A stretch of DNA of 64,000 bases from Haloplasma contractile SSD-17B (GTDB lineage: Bacteria > Bacillota_I > Bacilli_A > Haloplasmatales > Haloplasmataceae), in the NCBI RefSeq assembly GCF_000215935.2, contig NZ_AFNU02000001.1, positions 248,001 to 312,000 on the forward strand. Reading direction: 5' to 3'. The position numbers and the translations under genes are program-made. How positions within the stretch are numbered: the stretch's first letter is position 1; every line of letters begins with the position of its first letter. Shown here piece after piece: positions 42,032-51,648 of the stretch. Under the pieces are notes generated by a model that was not told the DNA's origin, did no database searches, and was given only the letters and a program-made list of their open reading frames with translations.

Positions 42032-42565
42032 ATGGGAGCTATAAGAGATTCATTCAAAAAATTTCTAGGATTTGATGTTGAAGAACATGATAAAATTTTT
42101 AATTCGCAAACTAAAGAGATAGAGCAAGATTCTCCTTTTAAAAAGAATAGTTATGAAGAAGAAATTCAAGACTCAAATGACCAATCATTTAATGAAATGA
42201 ACAACGTTCGTAAACGACAACGTGACTATACGGTTGTTAGAAAACAGAAATTAGAAAACAACCAGGATAATTCGGCCAATGAAAATAACCAAAGTATACT
42301 TGCTAAAAGCAGCATTAAGTATGAAAAACCAAAAACTTATGGGGACGCATGCGAAATTGTTGAATTTTTGCTTGAGGGTTATACTGTATTTGTAGATGTA
42401 ATCGATTTAGAAGTCTCGAAAGCAAGACGAATTGTCGATTTTATTGATGGTGCAATATTTGCAGCTGGTGGAGATCGTCAAATTATTAAACATAAATATT
42501 TTAAGTTTAGTCCAACCTATGAAGAGGAAGAAGAGAACGAGTTGCTTCGTAATGGCTATAACTAA
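42032..42565 (+). CDS. sepF: Cell division protein SepF
   Basis: FtsZ-binding division protein that forms rings and links FtsZ to the membrane, 177 residues. An N-terminal membrane-targeting helix (GAIRDSFKKFLGF) is followed by a charged, probably disordered linker (about 20-95). The SepF core (about 100-170) contains YGDACEIVEFLLEGYTVFVD, then VSKARRIVDFIDGAIFAAGG. ATAGGAGG precedes the ATG. The gene lies 14 bases after ylmE, as in Bacillus. ftsA and ftsZ are not in this window. Confidence 0.95.
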   Translation: MGAIRDSFKKFLGFDVEEHDKIFNSQTKEIEQDSPFKKNSYEEEIQDSNDQSFNEMNNVRKRQRDYTVVRKQKLENNQDNSANENNQSILAKSSIKYEKPKTYGDACEIVEFLLEGYTVFVDVIDLEVSKARRIVDFIDGAIFAAGGDRQIIKHKYFKFSPTYEEEEENELLRNGYN

Positions 42566-42589
42566 TATACCAATAAGTAGGTGATGAAA

Positions 42590-42841
42590 ATGGATACAAC
42601 ACTAATATTAAAGTTTTTAATACAAATTATTGAGATTTATTCTTATACACTTTTAATTTATGCTTTAATGTCATGGCTTCCCGATTTAAGACAAACAAGG
42701 ATCTATGAATTTTTCTACAATGTTACTCACCCATATCTTCGATTATTTAAGTTCGCAAGAGTAGGAATGCTGGATTTATCCATAATAGTAGGTTTCTTTG
42801 TATTAAATATACTATCCATTATTCTTAGATCAATGATGTGA
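42590..42841 (+). CDS. ylmG: YggT/YlmG-family membrane protein
   Basis: Small integral membrane protein, 83 residues, with two YggT-type transmembrane segments (LILKFLIQIIEIYSYTLLIY and LSIIVGFFVLNILSIILRSM). The conserved SWLPDLRQTRIYEFFYNVTHPYLRLFK loop (positions about 26-52) lies between them. Homologues affect cell division or nucleoid distribution but the mechanism is unknown. I chose the ATG at 42590 because AGGTGATG precedes it at good spacing. The GTG at 42581 and ATG at 42584 lie within that site. It ends in TGA, showing that TGA is a stop codon in this organism. The next gene starts four bases later. Confidence 0.92.
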   Translation: MDTTLILKFLIQIIEIYSYTLLIYALMSWLPDLRQTRIYEFFYNVTHPYLRLFKFARVGMLDLSIIVGFFVLNILSIILRSMM

Positions 42842-42845
42842 TAGG

Positions 42846-43613
42846 ATGCTAGAACATTACGGAGAACAAGAACGTGATTTTGTATCAAAAATAGTCAAAT
42901 ATAAAAAACAGGTAGAAAAAAATGATAAAGTAATCTTAACACGTTTTTTAACAATGAGAGAACAAGTTATAATCAACGAGATATTTGGTCACCCTGACTA
43001 CTCTATTTATGAATTTTTCGGTGGATACGAAGATGCTGAACGCAAAAGATGTTTTATTTGTCCTAGCTATATGACAATTTATGATGAAATATTCGATGTC
43101 AAATGTTATAAAATAGAGTATAACAAACGGTATGTTGATTTAAACCATCAAAATGTACTAGGCTCACTAATGGCACTAAAAGTTGACCGTTCCCTATTTG
43201 GAGATATTATTTTTGATGAGCATGACGACTGTTACTTTTTTGTAAGTAAAGAGATAGAAAATCTTATACTTACAGAGTTTAAAACAGTTGGTAAGTATCC
43301 AATATCGCTTAAGGACTATCAAGGGAAAGTCAATTATAGAAAAAAGTATAAACTAAGGGAAGTAATAGTGTCATCAATTCGTTTAGACACTGTGATTAGC
43401 TCTGTACTAAATGTATCACGAAATCAGGCTAGTGAGTTAATATCAAAAGGGGCAGTGTCTGTTAATTCTAAACTAACTTATTATCAAGCGACAAAGTGCG
43501 AAGTGAAAGATATAATTTCGGTACGGAAGTTTGGAAGAATTATTATTGATGGTATTAAAGGAAAAACAAAACGAAGTAAATTGATCGTAATTGTTAAACA
43601 ACCCATTTCCTGA
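42846..43613 (+). CDS. ylmH: YlmH S4-domain RNA-binding protein
   Basis: RNA-binding protein of the YlmH family, now linked to ribosome-associated quality control in Bacillota. The 255-residue product has an N-terminal YlmH domain (REQVIINEIFGHPDYSIYEF, GGYEDAERKRCFICPSY, GSLMALKVDRSLFGDI). Near the C-terminus is an S4 domain (about 180-240: RLDTVISSVLNVSRNQASEL, then GAVSVNSKLTYY). Only four bases separate it from ylmG and the ribosome site is inside ylmG's end (TGATAGGA), so translation is likely coupled. Confidence 0.93.
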   Translation: MLEHYGEQERDFVSKIVKYKKQVEKNDKVILTRFLTMREQVIINEIFGHPDYSIYEFFGGYEDAERKRCFICPSYMTIYDEIFDVKCYKIEYNKRYVDLNHQNVLGSLMALKVDRSLFGDIIFDEHDDCYFFVSKEIENLILTEFKTVGKYPISLKDYQGKVNYRKKYKLREVIVSSIRLDTVISSVLNVSRNQASELISKGAVSVNSKLTYYQATKCEVKDIISVRKFGRIIIDGIKGKTKRSKLIVIVKQPIS

Positions 43614-43628
43614 AGTGGAGGGATCATA

Positions 43629-44543
43629 TTGAATTTAGAAAAGTTTAAGGGACAAATATTGAATGAGTTACCAAATTGCACAGAACAAGAAATTCGTGAA
43701 CTTATTCCAAACCTGCTCTCTAAGATAGAAGAGATTTATGAAGGTAAAAATAGGTTGACTGATGAGAACAAAAAGCTAAAAGAACAGAATAGGATGTTAG
43801 AGACCAAGTTGAACGATCCTAACGTTCTAAAAAATGCTGCTATTAAAGAAGGCGAAGAATTACTAGAGGATGCAAAAAGAAAGCATGAGGCATTAATTCA
43901 TGACGCAAACTTAAAGTCTGAACAAATGGTTCAGGATGCAAAGGATGAAAGTGAGCAGATTATTGCAAAAACAATCCTGAAAATACAAAATGCTGTTGCA
44001 GAAATTGAATGCATCGACCAACAACAAAAGGTATTCCGATCTCATATTTTATCATTATTCAAACATAATATATTCAAATTCTCAGATAGTGACTATTATT
44101 TTATTAAATCTGTTGATGATGATTTACAAGGGTTACTATCGTTCTTCGAAAAAGACGAACGTATTAAACGAATCTATGAAAAAAATATGAGTAAATTAAA
44201 AACGATTACAAAATCAATGGAAACATTTGATCCAATAAATGATCAAGCAGGGAACGATGATGTGATTGATGATGAATCAAACCATAATGACCTTACTTCT
44301 ATTGATACAGATTCGTTAAGTCGTATACAAAATCATGAACAAGATGATGAACTTAAGAATGACTTACACCATAAAACAGAAATTCATAATAATTCTGAGA
44401 ATAAGGGAACAACAAACATTAATAAACAGTCAACCCATGATCAAGTCATCGAAACAAAAAATGAAAAAGTTAACAGTAAAGAAAAAAAGAAAACCCCAAG
44501 TTTCTTAGATTTAATTAACTCTATTAATGAATTAGAAGAATAG
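43629..44543 (+). CDS. divIVA: Diverged DivIVA-like coiled-coil protein
   Basis: Occupies the divIVA position between ylmH and ileS. The 304-residue protein starts at TTG 43629 (AGTGGAGGG upstream). Residues of about 25-150 are strongly coiled-coil, and the segment AVAEIECIDQQQKVFRSHILSLFKHNIFKF resembles the conserved DivIVA end (KKQSKVFRTRFQMLIEAQLD). The normal N-terminal lipid-binding motif of DivIVA (a phenylalanine and GYDxxEVDxFL) is not recognisable. Instead there is FKGQILNELPNCTEQEIREL. After about residue 200 comes a long acidic, Asn/His-rich tail ending KKTPSFLDLINSINELEE. The tail may be a partner-binding peptide. Orthology is inferred mainly from position. Confidence 0.7.
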   Translation: MNLEKFKGQILNELPNCTEQEIRELIPNLLSKIEEIYEGKNRLTDENKKLKEQNRMLETKLNDPNVLKNAAIKEGEELLEDAKRKHEALIHDANLKSEQMVQDAKDESEQIIAKTILKIQNAVAEIECIDQQQKVFRSHILSLFKHNIFKFSDSDYYFIKSVDDDLQGLLSFFEKDERIKRIYEKNMSKLKTITKSMETFDPINDQAGNDDVIDDESNHNDLTSIDTDSLSRIQNHEQDDELKNDLHHKTEIHNNSENKGTTNINKQSTHDQVIETKNEKVNSKEKKKTPSFLDLINSINELEE

Positions 44544-44647
44544 ATTAGACATACAACCATTCTAAAAAAGATAGTTTACATATAATGAATTAGTAGTCTA
44601 ATTTAAGAATTATTTAGTGTAGATATTAAGCAACAAAGTACACTCTA

Positions 44648-44950
44648 TTGACAGGTTTAAAATTTATGATATAATTATTTTGAATTTGGTAAACATAATA
44701 TTAAATGGCAATGACTGGGACTGTAGACCTATAGACACTTATTAAAGCGATTCGAGGATGGTGTAAGCTCGGAATAAGAATAGGTTTAGGATCACCCACG
44801 AGCTTCATGCTGAACACAATTAGTTACTAAGCATGACGTTATTAATGCGTTAAATGATTATGAGATATGTATTTTTTTTAATGCATGTAAAAAAAGGTGG
44901 TACCACGGTTCTCATCGTCCTTTATATTAATATAAAGGGCTTTTTTTATT
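44648..44950 (+). promoter_or_regulatory. T-box leader of ileS with promoter and terminator
   Basis: A strong promoter (TTGACA 44648, 16 bases, TATAAT 44670) is followed by a structured leader. The diagnostic T-box AGGTGGTACCACG lies at 44895-44907, and a terminator hairpin follows (CCTTTATATTAATATAAAGG, then a T-run to 44948). ATC at 44791-44793 is an isoleucine codon on the 3' side of the first stem, where the specifier should be. That assignment is tentative. The ileS start is 43 bases past the terminator. Confidence 0.9.
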
Positions 44951-44992
44951 TAAACTAAAATTTATTTGTAATCTGTAAGGAGGTTATTTAAA

Positions 44993-47731
44993 ATGGCAAA
45001 AGAATATAAAGATACACTATTAATGCCAAAAACGGATTTTAAAATGCGTGGTAACTTAGGAAACCGCGAGCCAGAATTACAAAAACACTGGGAAGAAATG
45101 GATTTATATCATAAAATTATTGAAAAGAATAATGACAAACCGACATACATCTTACACGATGGACCACCATATGCGAACGGGAATATTCATATGGGACATG
45201 CACTTAATAAGGTGCTAAAAGATTTTGTTGTGCGCTTTAAAAATATGAGTGGGTTTAAGTCACCTTATATTCCTGGGTGGGACACTCATGGTTTACCAAT
45301 TGAAACAGCGTTGACTAAGAAGAAGAAAGTTAAACGTAAGGAGTTATCACCATCTGAATTTAGAGAAAAATGCGCGGAATATGCATTAGAACAGGTAGAA
45401 AATCAAAAAGAACAATTTAAACGTCTAGGTGTAATGGGAGAATGGGAACAACCTTATATCACCTTACAGAAAAATTATGAGGCTAGACAATTGAAATTGT
45501 TTGCTAAAATGGTGGAAAAAGGATTAATTTATAAAGGATTACGTCCTGTGTATTGGTCATGGTCAAGTGAGACAGCACTTGCAGAAGCTGAAATTGAATA
45601 TCATGATAAAAAGTCACCAGCAATCTACGTTGCATTCAACGTTATGGATGGTAAGGGAGTATTAGATGGTGATGAACAGTTCATCATTTGGACGACAACT
45701 CCATGGACAATACCTGCTAACTTGGCAATATGTCTACATCCTGAGTTGGAGTATTCGGTAGTTCTAGTAGATGGAAATAAATATATCGTTGCTTCTGACT
45801 TAGTAGAGTCATTAACTGAGGAATTCGAATGGTCAAATCCAAAAACAATCAAAACATATCAGGGTGCAGAACTTGAACATGTAAAAACTAAGCATCCATT
45901 ATATGACCGTGTGTCTTTAATTACTTTAGGAGAGCACGTTACAGCTGACGCAACAGGATGTGTGCATACTGCCCCTGGTCATGGTGAAGATGACTTTAAC
46001 ATTGGGAAGCAATATGGATTAGAACCATTATGTCCAGTTGATGATCGAGGAATAATGACGAAAGAAGCACCAGGATTCGAAGGATTACATATCGATAAAG
46101 CGAACAAAGCGATTACAGAAAAATTAGAAGCAACTGGAGCTTTAATAAAACTATCGTTTATAAATCACTCTTACCCACATGACTGGCGTACTAAGAAACC
46201 AATCATTTTCCGTGTAACTCCACAATGGTATGCATCTATTGATGGTCTAAAAGATACCATGATGAAAGAAATAGAATCGGTTAAATGGCTGCCTTCATGG
46301 GGAGACGTTAGACTAGGTAATATGATAAAAGACCGTACTGACTGGTGTATTTCGCGACAACGAGTATGGGGAGTTCCAATTCCTGTATTCTATGCTGAAA
46401 ATGGTGAAGAGATTCTAGATAAAGACGTTATTGATCACGTATCTGAATTATTTAAAGAACATGGATCGAACATTTGGTTCGATTGGTCTGCTGAAAAGCT
46501 ATTACCTGAAGGATTTACACACGCTGGTAGTCCGAACAACAAATTCCGTAAAGAGACAGATATTATGGACGTTTGGTTTGATTCAGGGACATCACACCAG
46601 GGTGTGCTAGAGGAAAGAGGGTTACCTTATCCAGCGGATTTATATCTAGAAGGTTCAGATCAGTACAGGGGATGGTTTAACTCTTCTTTATCTACAGGTG
46701 TCGCAATGACAGGAAAATCACCTTATAAACAAGTCGTAAGTCATGGATTTGTACTAGATGCTAATGGACGCAAGATGAGCAAGTCACTCGGAAATGTTGT
46801 AGATCCTTTAAAGATTATGAAACAACTTGGAGCAGACATCTTAAGATTATGGGTGTCATCAGTAGATTATCAAGCAGATGTGCGTATTTCAGATAATATG
46901 ATGAAACAAATTGCTGAATCATATCGAAAATTTAGAAATACATTTAGATTCTTATTAGGAAATCTGCATGACTTTGATCCTAAGTCAGATTATGTAGACT
47001 ATGAGAAGCGTAATGAAGTTGATCAGTACGTGACATGCAAGTTAAATGACCTTGTAAAGGAAGTATTACATGCGTATGAAAACTTTGAATTCGATGTGGT
47101 ATATCGTAAAATGACGAATTATGTAACGCAATTTTTGTCTTCATTTTATTTAGATTTTACAAAAGATATTTTATATATTGAAAAAGATAATTCATTAGAT
47201 AGACGTTCTATTCAATCCGTGTTATATGATAATATCGATCGTTTATCACGATTATTAGCGCCAATTTTATCGCATACAACTGATGAAGTATATCAGTATA
47301 TTCCAGGTAAAAAAGAGGAATCAATTCATTTAACGGATATGCCAAAACCAATTGAAATTGCAGAAGATGAAGCGCTTAAACAACGATATGATCAATTCTT
47401 AATATTACGTCGCGATATCCTAAAAGCGTTAGAGGAAGCACGCAATAAAAAAATAATCGGGAAATCTTTTAATGCAAAATTAACTATTTATCCTAATGAT
47501 GAACTTGTTCATCTTCTAAACCAACTAGATGCAAACTTTCAACAAATATTTATTGTATCTCAATTTGAGCAAAAAACATTTGATGAAGCACCTGAAACTG
47601 CCATGACATTTGAACAGGTTAAAGTTTTAGTTGAACCTGCTCTTGGACATACGTGTGCTAGATGCTGGCAGATCGTAGAAAATGTAAATGAAGATGAAAT
47701 TTGTTCGCGATGTGAAGAAGTAATCGAATAA
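44993..47731 (+). CDS. ileS: Isoleucyl-tRNA synthetase
   Basis: Charges tRNA-Ile and edits misactivated valine, 912 residues. Class I motifs are HMGH ([18 protein letters not shown]) and KMSKS ([14 protein letters not shown]). The CP1 editing domain has [12 protein letters not shown] and THDWRTKKP-like elements ([12 protein letters not shown]). The C-terminal zinc-binding module has four cysteines (CARCWQIV...ICSRCEE), which marks the bacterial type with a complete tail. TAAGGAGG precedes the ATG. It is controlled by the T-box leader upstream and ends the division cluster, as in B. subtilis. Confidence 0.98.
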   Translation: MAKEYKDTLLMPKTDFKMRGNLGNREPELQKHWEEMDLYHKIIEKNNDKPTYILHDGPPYANGNIHMGHALNKVLKDFVVRFKNMSGFKSPYIPGWDTHGLPIETALTKKKKVKRKELSPSEFREKCAEYALEQVENQKEQFKRLGVMGEWEQPYITLQKNYEARQLKLFAKMVEKGLIYKGLRPVYWSWSSETALAEAEIEYHDKKSPAIYVAFNVMDGKGVLDGDEQFIIWTTTPWTIPANLAICLHPELEYSVVLVDGNKYIVASDLVESLTEEFEWSNPKTIKTYQGAELEHVKTKHPLYDRVSLITLGEHVTADATGCVHTAPGHGEDDFNIGKQYGLEPLCPVDDRGIMTKEAPGFEGLHIDKANKAITEKLEATGALIKLSFINHSYPHDWRTKKPIIFRVTPQWYASIDGLKDTMMKEIESVKWLPSWGDVRLGNMIKDRTDWCISRQRVWGVPIPVFYAENGEEILDKDVIDHVSELFKEHGSNIWFDWSAEKLLPEGFTHAGSPNNKFRKETDIMDVWFDSGTSHQGVLEERGLPYPADLYLEGSDQYRGWFNSSLSTGVAMTGKSPYKQVVSHGFVLDANGRKMSKSLGNVVDPLKIMKQLGADILRLWVSSVDYQADVRISDNMMKQIAESYRKFRNTFRFLLGNLHDFDPKSDYVDYEKRNEVDQYVTCKLNDLVKEVLHAYENFEFDVVYRKMTNYVTQFLSSFYLDFTKDILYIEKDNSLDRRSIQSVLYDNIDRLSRLLAPILSHTTDEVYQYIPGKKEESIHLTDMPKPIEIAEDEALKQRYDQFLILRRDILKALEEARNKKIIGKSFNAKLTIYPNDELVHLLNQLDANFQQIFIVSQFEQKTFDEAPETAMTFEQVKVLVEPALGHTCARCWQIVENVNEDEICSRCEEVIE

Positions 47732-47755
47732 TTTAAATAAATTATAAATATATGG

Positions 47756-47788
47756 GGACTTCCAAATACATTATTTGGGAGTTCTTTT
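47756..47788 (+). terminator. Terminator of ileS
   Basis: ACTTCCAAATA (47758-47768) pairs with TATTTGGGAGT (47772-47782) with one G-T pair, then a TTCTTTT tract. Confidence 0.78.
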
Positions 47789-47894
47789 CTATTAAAATTG
47801 GAAAAAAAACCAAAAAATAAGCAATATTACCTAAAATTTCTTAAAGATATGTTATAATATTTTATTATTAGGGAGTAATAGAGGAGAGATTCAT

Positions 47895-48674
47895 ATGTTT
47901 AGAATAATGTGGGTATATTTAAATGCAGGTTGGTATGTAATAAGACATCTTTTTGTAATAAAAAAGAAGATTAACTATCCAGATGATTATACAATTGATG
48001 AGAAGTTTGAGGAAGTTAGAGAATTAAATAAAATTATTGTTGAAACCTCTGGTTTAGATATTATGATTGAGGGAAAAGAGAATTTAAAGAACGAACCAGT
48101 TTTATATGTAGCAAATCATGCTAGTATGTTTGATCCCTATATTTTAGGAAATTCTATAGACAAGCAATTGGGAGCTGTTATAGCAGGTGATGAATGGTAT
48201 CAAAAAATTCCGATTATTTCGAACTGGTTTAAACTTATAGGAAGTGTATACTTAAATCGAAAAAATACCAGAGAAGGCATTAAAGCAATAAAAGAAGCTG
48301 CTACAAATATAAAAAATGGACACTCTATTCTTGTGTTTCCTGAGGGCGAAATTACACAATATATTACAAATGAATCTGTTGGTGTTTTTAAGGGTGGTAG
48401 TTTCAAAATTGCTACTAAGGCTAACGTACCTATTATCCCGATTGCTATGATCGGTACTGACGAAGTCTATAAATCTCGTGGGATATTTGGTAGATTGTAT
48501 AAGCATAGAGTAGTAGTCAAAATACTAGAGCCATATACCAAGCACTTAAATAAAACAATTAAAACTTCTGATATTGCAAATGATATAAGGCAAGAAATCA
48601 TGTATGAAGTTGAAAAAAATTCAGCTATTTTAAAAGCTGAAAACGAAACTATATACACCAAGGCAGCGAATTAA
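47895..48674 (+). CDS. 1-acyl-sn-glycerol-3-phosphate acyltransferase (second PlsC family member)
   Basis: Second acyltransferase of the PlsC family in the window, 259 residues. The catalytic box is NHASMFD (NHx4D), followed by SVYLNRKN and VFPEGEITQ, where Glu-Ile replaces the Thr-Arg of the more usual FPEGTR. It has one weakly hydrophobic N-terminal stretch, unlike the two clear spans of the protein at 663. GAGGAGAG precedes the ATG. It is a single-gene unit between the ileS terminator and a convergent terminator. Whether it uses a different acyl donor or lysolipid is unknown. Confidence 0.87.
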   Translation: MFRIMWVYLNAGWYVIRHLFVIKKKINYPDDYTIDEKFEEVRELNKIIVETSGLDIMIEGKENLKNEPVLYVANHASMFDPYILGNSIDKQLGAVIAGDEWYQKIPIISNWFKLIGSVYLNRKNTREGIKAIKEAATNIKNGHSILVFPEGEITQYITNESVGVFKGGSFKIATKANVPIIPIAMIGTDEVYKSRGIFGRLYKHRVVVKILEPYTKHLNKTIKTSDIANDIRQEIMYEVEKNSAILKAENETIYTKAAN

Positions 48675-48688
48675 TCGCTTTACTATAA

Positions 48689-48733
48689 AAAAAAGACTGA
48701 ATCACTATGATTAAAATGATTCAGTCTTTTTTT
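48689..48733. terminator. Bidirectional terminator between acyltransferase and collagen-like gene
   Basis: AAAGACTGAATCA and TGATTCAGTCTTT form a perfect 13-bp stem with an A-run before and a T-run after. Confidence 0.93.
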
Positions 48734-48770
48734 AGTTGTATAGGTGTTTGATCGAACAGTCTATAATAAA

Positions 48771-49319
48771 CTAAGAATTTTCTCGTTCTTCTCTAATATT
48801 TAAATAATTCTCAACTCGTCTTACACGCCGCGAGAGATTATTAAGACGACGTTGATTCTCTCTAACTTCTCGTTCTAAACGATTTAGTCTGGCTTCTAAG
48901 CGGTAACCTGGAAAATCCTGTTCTCCTCCAGGTTGTTGTTCACTTTTATAACTTTTTAATCCAGGAAAGTTATGCATAGATCCTCCGTTTTGACCTGGTC
49001 CACCCTGGAATCCAGGTCCACCTTGATAACCGGGACCTTGCTGAAAATCTGGTCCACCCTGGAATCCAGGTCCACCTTGATAACCGAGACCTTGCTGAAA
49101 ATCTGGTCCGCCCTGGAATCCAGGCCCACCTTGAAAGCCGGGACCTTGTTGTAAACCTGGTCCGCCTTGATAACCGGGGCCTTGTTGTAAACCTGGTCCG
49201 CCCTGGAATCCAGGTCCACCTTGAAAGCCTTGACCTCCCTTTAAACCTGGTCCTTGTTGTGGACCAAAACCAGGTCCTCCCCCAAATGGTTGACCACCTG
49301 GCATTTTATTAAATCGCAT
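48771..49319 (-). CDS. Collagen-like Gly-Pro repeat protein, probable spore surface protein
   Basis: A 182-residue protein with three parts. Residues of about 5-118 are a Gly/Pro/Gln-rich repeat built from units such as GPGFQGG, GPGLQQ, GPGYQGG and GPDFQQ. A linker (about 119-140) follows. Residues of about 141-182 form a charged, heptad-like helix (RLEARLNRLEREVRENQRRL) probably able to trimerise. No signal peptide is present, as expected for a mother-cell coat or exosporium protein rather than a secreted adhesin. AGAGGTGAG precedes the ATG. Upstream is a sigma-K-type promoter. The unit is not a strict G-X-Y triplet throughout, so a true collagen triple helix is uncertain. Function inferred. 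Confidence 0.75.
   Translation of the reverse strand: MRFNKMPGGQPFGGGPGFGPQQGPGLKGGQGFQGGPGFQGGPGLQQGPGYQGGPGLQQGPGFQGGPGFQGGPDFQQGLGYQGGPGFQGGPDFQQGPGYQGGPGFQGGPGQNGGSMHNFPGLKSYKSEQQPGGEQDFPGYRLEARLNRLEREVRENQRRLNNLSRRVRRVENYLNIREERENS
48990..49260. repeat. Tandem coding repeats of the collagen-like gene
   Basis: Repeated blocks of about 30-60 bases (such as CCACCCTGGAATCCAGGTCCA and CCTTGATAACCGGGACC) recur with small changes. They are in frame with the Gly-Pro protein and are likely prone to copy-number change. GC content is visibly higher than in flanking DNA. Confidence 0.85.
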
Positions 49320-49350
49320 ACTCTCACCTCTTTACTGTAGTATTCACTAA

Positions 49351-49378
49351 TAGTTTATGTTTGACTTGGGTTTTTGTG
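49351..49378 (-). promoter_or_regulatory. Sigma-K-type promoter of the collagen-like gene
   Basis: On the minus strand: CACA (complement of 49375-49378), 15 bases, CATAAACTA (complement of 49351-49359). This matches mACm-N15-CATAnnnTA exactly. The start codon is about 32 bases from the -10. It implies late mother-cell expression. Confidence 0.55.
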
Positions 49379-49538
49379 CCAACTTATACTAGTATTATTT
49401 ATATAAACTGCTAATTTATGGTATAATAATACTATTACTCTATTTGTAAAATCCTTGTTTGCTTGTGTTTTTAACAAATAAAGTTTATTGTTTGCTGATA
49501 GAGCTGAATTAAAAACAAATTTGAATGGAGTGATCATC

Positions 49539-50267
49539 ATGCGATTAGATAAGGTCTTAGCAAATATGGGCTATGGTTCGCGAAAAGAAATAAAAAAAAT
49601 CATAAAATCTGGCTATGTGACTGTAAATAACAAGCGAATTAAACAACCCAATACACATATTGATGAAGAAAACGATACAATTTATATAAATAAAGAGTTA
49701 GTAACGTATAAAAAATTTATCTATCTTATGATGAATAAGCCAAATAGTTTTATCTCTGCTACTAAAGATGGGTATCATAAAACGGTCATCGAATTATTGG
49801 ATGAAAATGATCGAATTCATGCACCGTATCCTTGTGGTCGCTTAGACATAGATACTGAAGGACTCTTAATTATTTCCAATGATGGTGATTTTGCACATCG
49901 TTTAACCCATCCAAAAAAAGATGTTACAAAAACCTATTATGTTGAAGTTGATCAACCACTTGATGAGAGTGATAAGCATGCATTCTCTCAAGGAATGGAA
50001 TTGTTAGATGGAAATAACAATATATATAAAACGAAACCTGCCTGTTTAGAATTAAAAGGTAGCGATGAACCGACTAAGGCGTACGTAACTATAAGTGAAG
50101 GAAAGTTTCATCAAGTAAAAAGAATGTTTAAAAATGTTGGAAAAACAGTAAACTATTTAAAGAGAATATCAATAGGTTGTTTAAAACTTGATGAGTCATT
50201 AGGTTTAGGACAATATCGACCATTAACTGAAGAAGAAACCTTGCTATTATTTAAAAACAAAGACTAG
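49539..50267 (+). CDS. rsuA: RsuA-family 16S rRNA pseudouridine synthase
   Basis: Converts a specific uridine of 16S rRNA (or a related RNA) to pseudouridine. The 242-residue product has an N-terminal S4 domain (RLDKVLANMGYGSRKEIKKI, SGYVTVNNKRI), the catalytic motif PCGRLDIDTEGLLIISNDG with its aspartate, and KTYYVEVDQPL, KFHQVKRMFKNVGK and YLKRISIG. The start is the ATG at 49539 after AATGGAGTGATC. The upstream frame start at 49488 lacks a site. It is followed 13 bases later by pepV. The target could instead be 23S rRNA, since subfamilies are hard to tell apart by eye. Confidence 0.9.
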   Translation: MRLDKVLANMGYGSRKEIKKIIKSGYVTVNNKRIKQPNTHIDEENDTIYINKELVTYKKFIYLMMNKPNSFISATKDGYHKTVIELLDENDRIHAPYPCGRLDIDTEGLLIISNDGDFAHRLTHPKKDVTKTYYVEVDQPLDESDKHAFSQGMELLDGNNNIYKTKPACLELKGSDEPTKAYVTISEGKFHQVKRMFKNVGKTVNYLKRISIGCLKLDESLGLGQYRPLTEEETLLLFKNKD

Positions 50268-50280
50268 GAGTGAATGCAAT

Positions 50281-51648
50281 ATGTTTAATTTCTATGAAGA
50301 GTTTGAAAAGTATCACGATGATTTTCTGAAAAAAACAGTAGAACTACTTAAAATTCCAAGTGTATTAGATGGCGATACTGCGAGTGAAGAGAAACCATTT
50401 GGAGAAGGAATTCAAAAAGCATATGAGTACATGATGAACTTAGGCGAGAAAGATGGATTCAGATCAAAAAATATTGATAATTACGCAGGACATTTAGAAC
50501 TTGGTGAAGGAGACGAAGTACTTGGTATTTTATGTCACTTAGATGTTGTTCCTACAGGAGATAACTGGAATCATCCACCATTTAGTGGAACAGTAAAGGA
50601 TGGTAAAATATTTGCAAGAGGAGCGATTGATGATAAGGGTCCTACAATGGCAGCTTATTATGCAGTAAAGATGTTAAAAGATTTAGGTGTTACATTCAAT
50701 AAGAAAGTTCGGATCATTATTGGAAACGATGAAGAGAGCGAATGGCGAGGAATTGATCGCTATTTAAAATCTGAGAAGATGCCAGACATTGGGTTTGCAC
50801 CGGATGCTGAATATCCATTGATATATGGAGAAAAAGGAATAGCAGTTGCTAGAATCTCTGGTAAGATAGAAGAATTCGATGGCTTGTTTAATCTAGGATT
50901 TGGAGAACGGGTAAATGTTGTCCCAGATAAGGCGACAGCTGTTGTTGATAATGTAAATTTAAAGGATGCGTACTATAAGTTTATAGAGGAAAAAGGTTAT
51001 AAAGGTGAGTCTGTAGAAGAAAATAAGAATCTAGCTCTTAAAGCATTTGGTAAGAATGCACATGCAATGGAGCCTGATCATGGCTTTAATGCAGGTTTTA
51101 TTTTACTTGAATTTTTAAATGAACGCTTTGATAATAAATTTGTTAACTTTATGAATACCTATCTAACCTATGATTCGAGACTTAAAAAGGCAGGACTTAA
51201 CTTTACTAGCGACGTTATGAACGATTTAACGTGTAATGTCGGAAAAGTTGTCTATGATAAAGGAGAATTTGAAATATTATTAAATTTTCGTTATCCGCAT
51301 GATATGGATATTAATGAGTTAAACACAAAATTTTCAAAAATCGTAAATCAGTATGGATTTAATTATGAGATGATATCAAACTCAAAGCCACATTTCGTTG
51401 ATCCAAACGATGAATTTATTCAGACTCTACATAATGCGTACATCAAGTATACAGGAGATGAAAAGACTGAGTTAAAGACAATTGGTGGCGGGACATATGC
51501 AAGAGCATTAAAAAAAGCTGTTGCTTTTGGAGCCTTAATGCCAGGACGAGAGGAATTAGCACATCAACCTAATGAGTATGTTCAAATTGAAGATTTACAT
51601 AAATCTGTAGCAATTTACGCTGAAGCCATCTATAACTTAACACGCTAA
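50281..51648 (+). CDS. pepV: Dipeptidase PepV-like (M20 family)
   Basis: Cytoplasmic zinc dipeptidase, 455 residues, releasing amino acids from dipeptides. Zinc ligands and catalytic residues are visible in order: CHLDVVPTGDNW (His and catalytic Asp), GAIDDKGPTMAAYYAVK (bridging Asp), NDEESEWRG (catalytic Glu pair), FAPDAEYPLIYGEKG (Asp), and MPGREELAHQPNEYV (final His). The PepV lid insertion lies between about residues 190 and 310. AGGAGTGAATGC precedes the ATG. It is clustered with rsuA and trmB, as with ytjP in Bacillus. Confidence 0.94.
   Translation: MFNFYEEFEKYHDDFLKKTVELLKIPSVLDGDTASEEKPFGEGIQKAYEYMMNLGEKDGFRSKNIDNYAGHLELGEGDEVLGILCHLDVVPTGDNWNHPPFSGTVKDGKIFARGAIDDKGPTMAAYYAVKMLKDLGVTFNKKVRIIIGNDEESEWRGIDRYLKSEKMPDIGFAPDAEYPLIYGEKGIAVARISGKIEEFDGLFNLGFGERVNVVPDKATAVVDNVNLKDAYYKFIEEKGYKGESVEENKNLALKAFGKNAHAMEPDHGFNAGFILLEFLNERFDNKFVNFMNTYLTYDSRLKKAGLNFTSDVMNDLTCNVGKVVYDKGEFEILLNFRYPHDMDINELNTKFSKIVNQYGFNYEMISNSKPHFVDPNDEFIQTLHNAYIKYTGDEKTELKTIGGGTYARALKKAVAFGALMPGREELAHQPNEYVQIEDLHKSVAIYAEAIYNLTR

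Noticed and set aside
48972-49219. Possible CRISPR-like repeat array, and ORFs on both strands in the repeats
   Set aside because: Repeats are contiguous, vary gradually and stay in frame with the Gly-Pro protein. There are no unique spacers and no cas genes.
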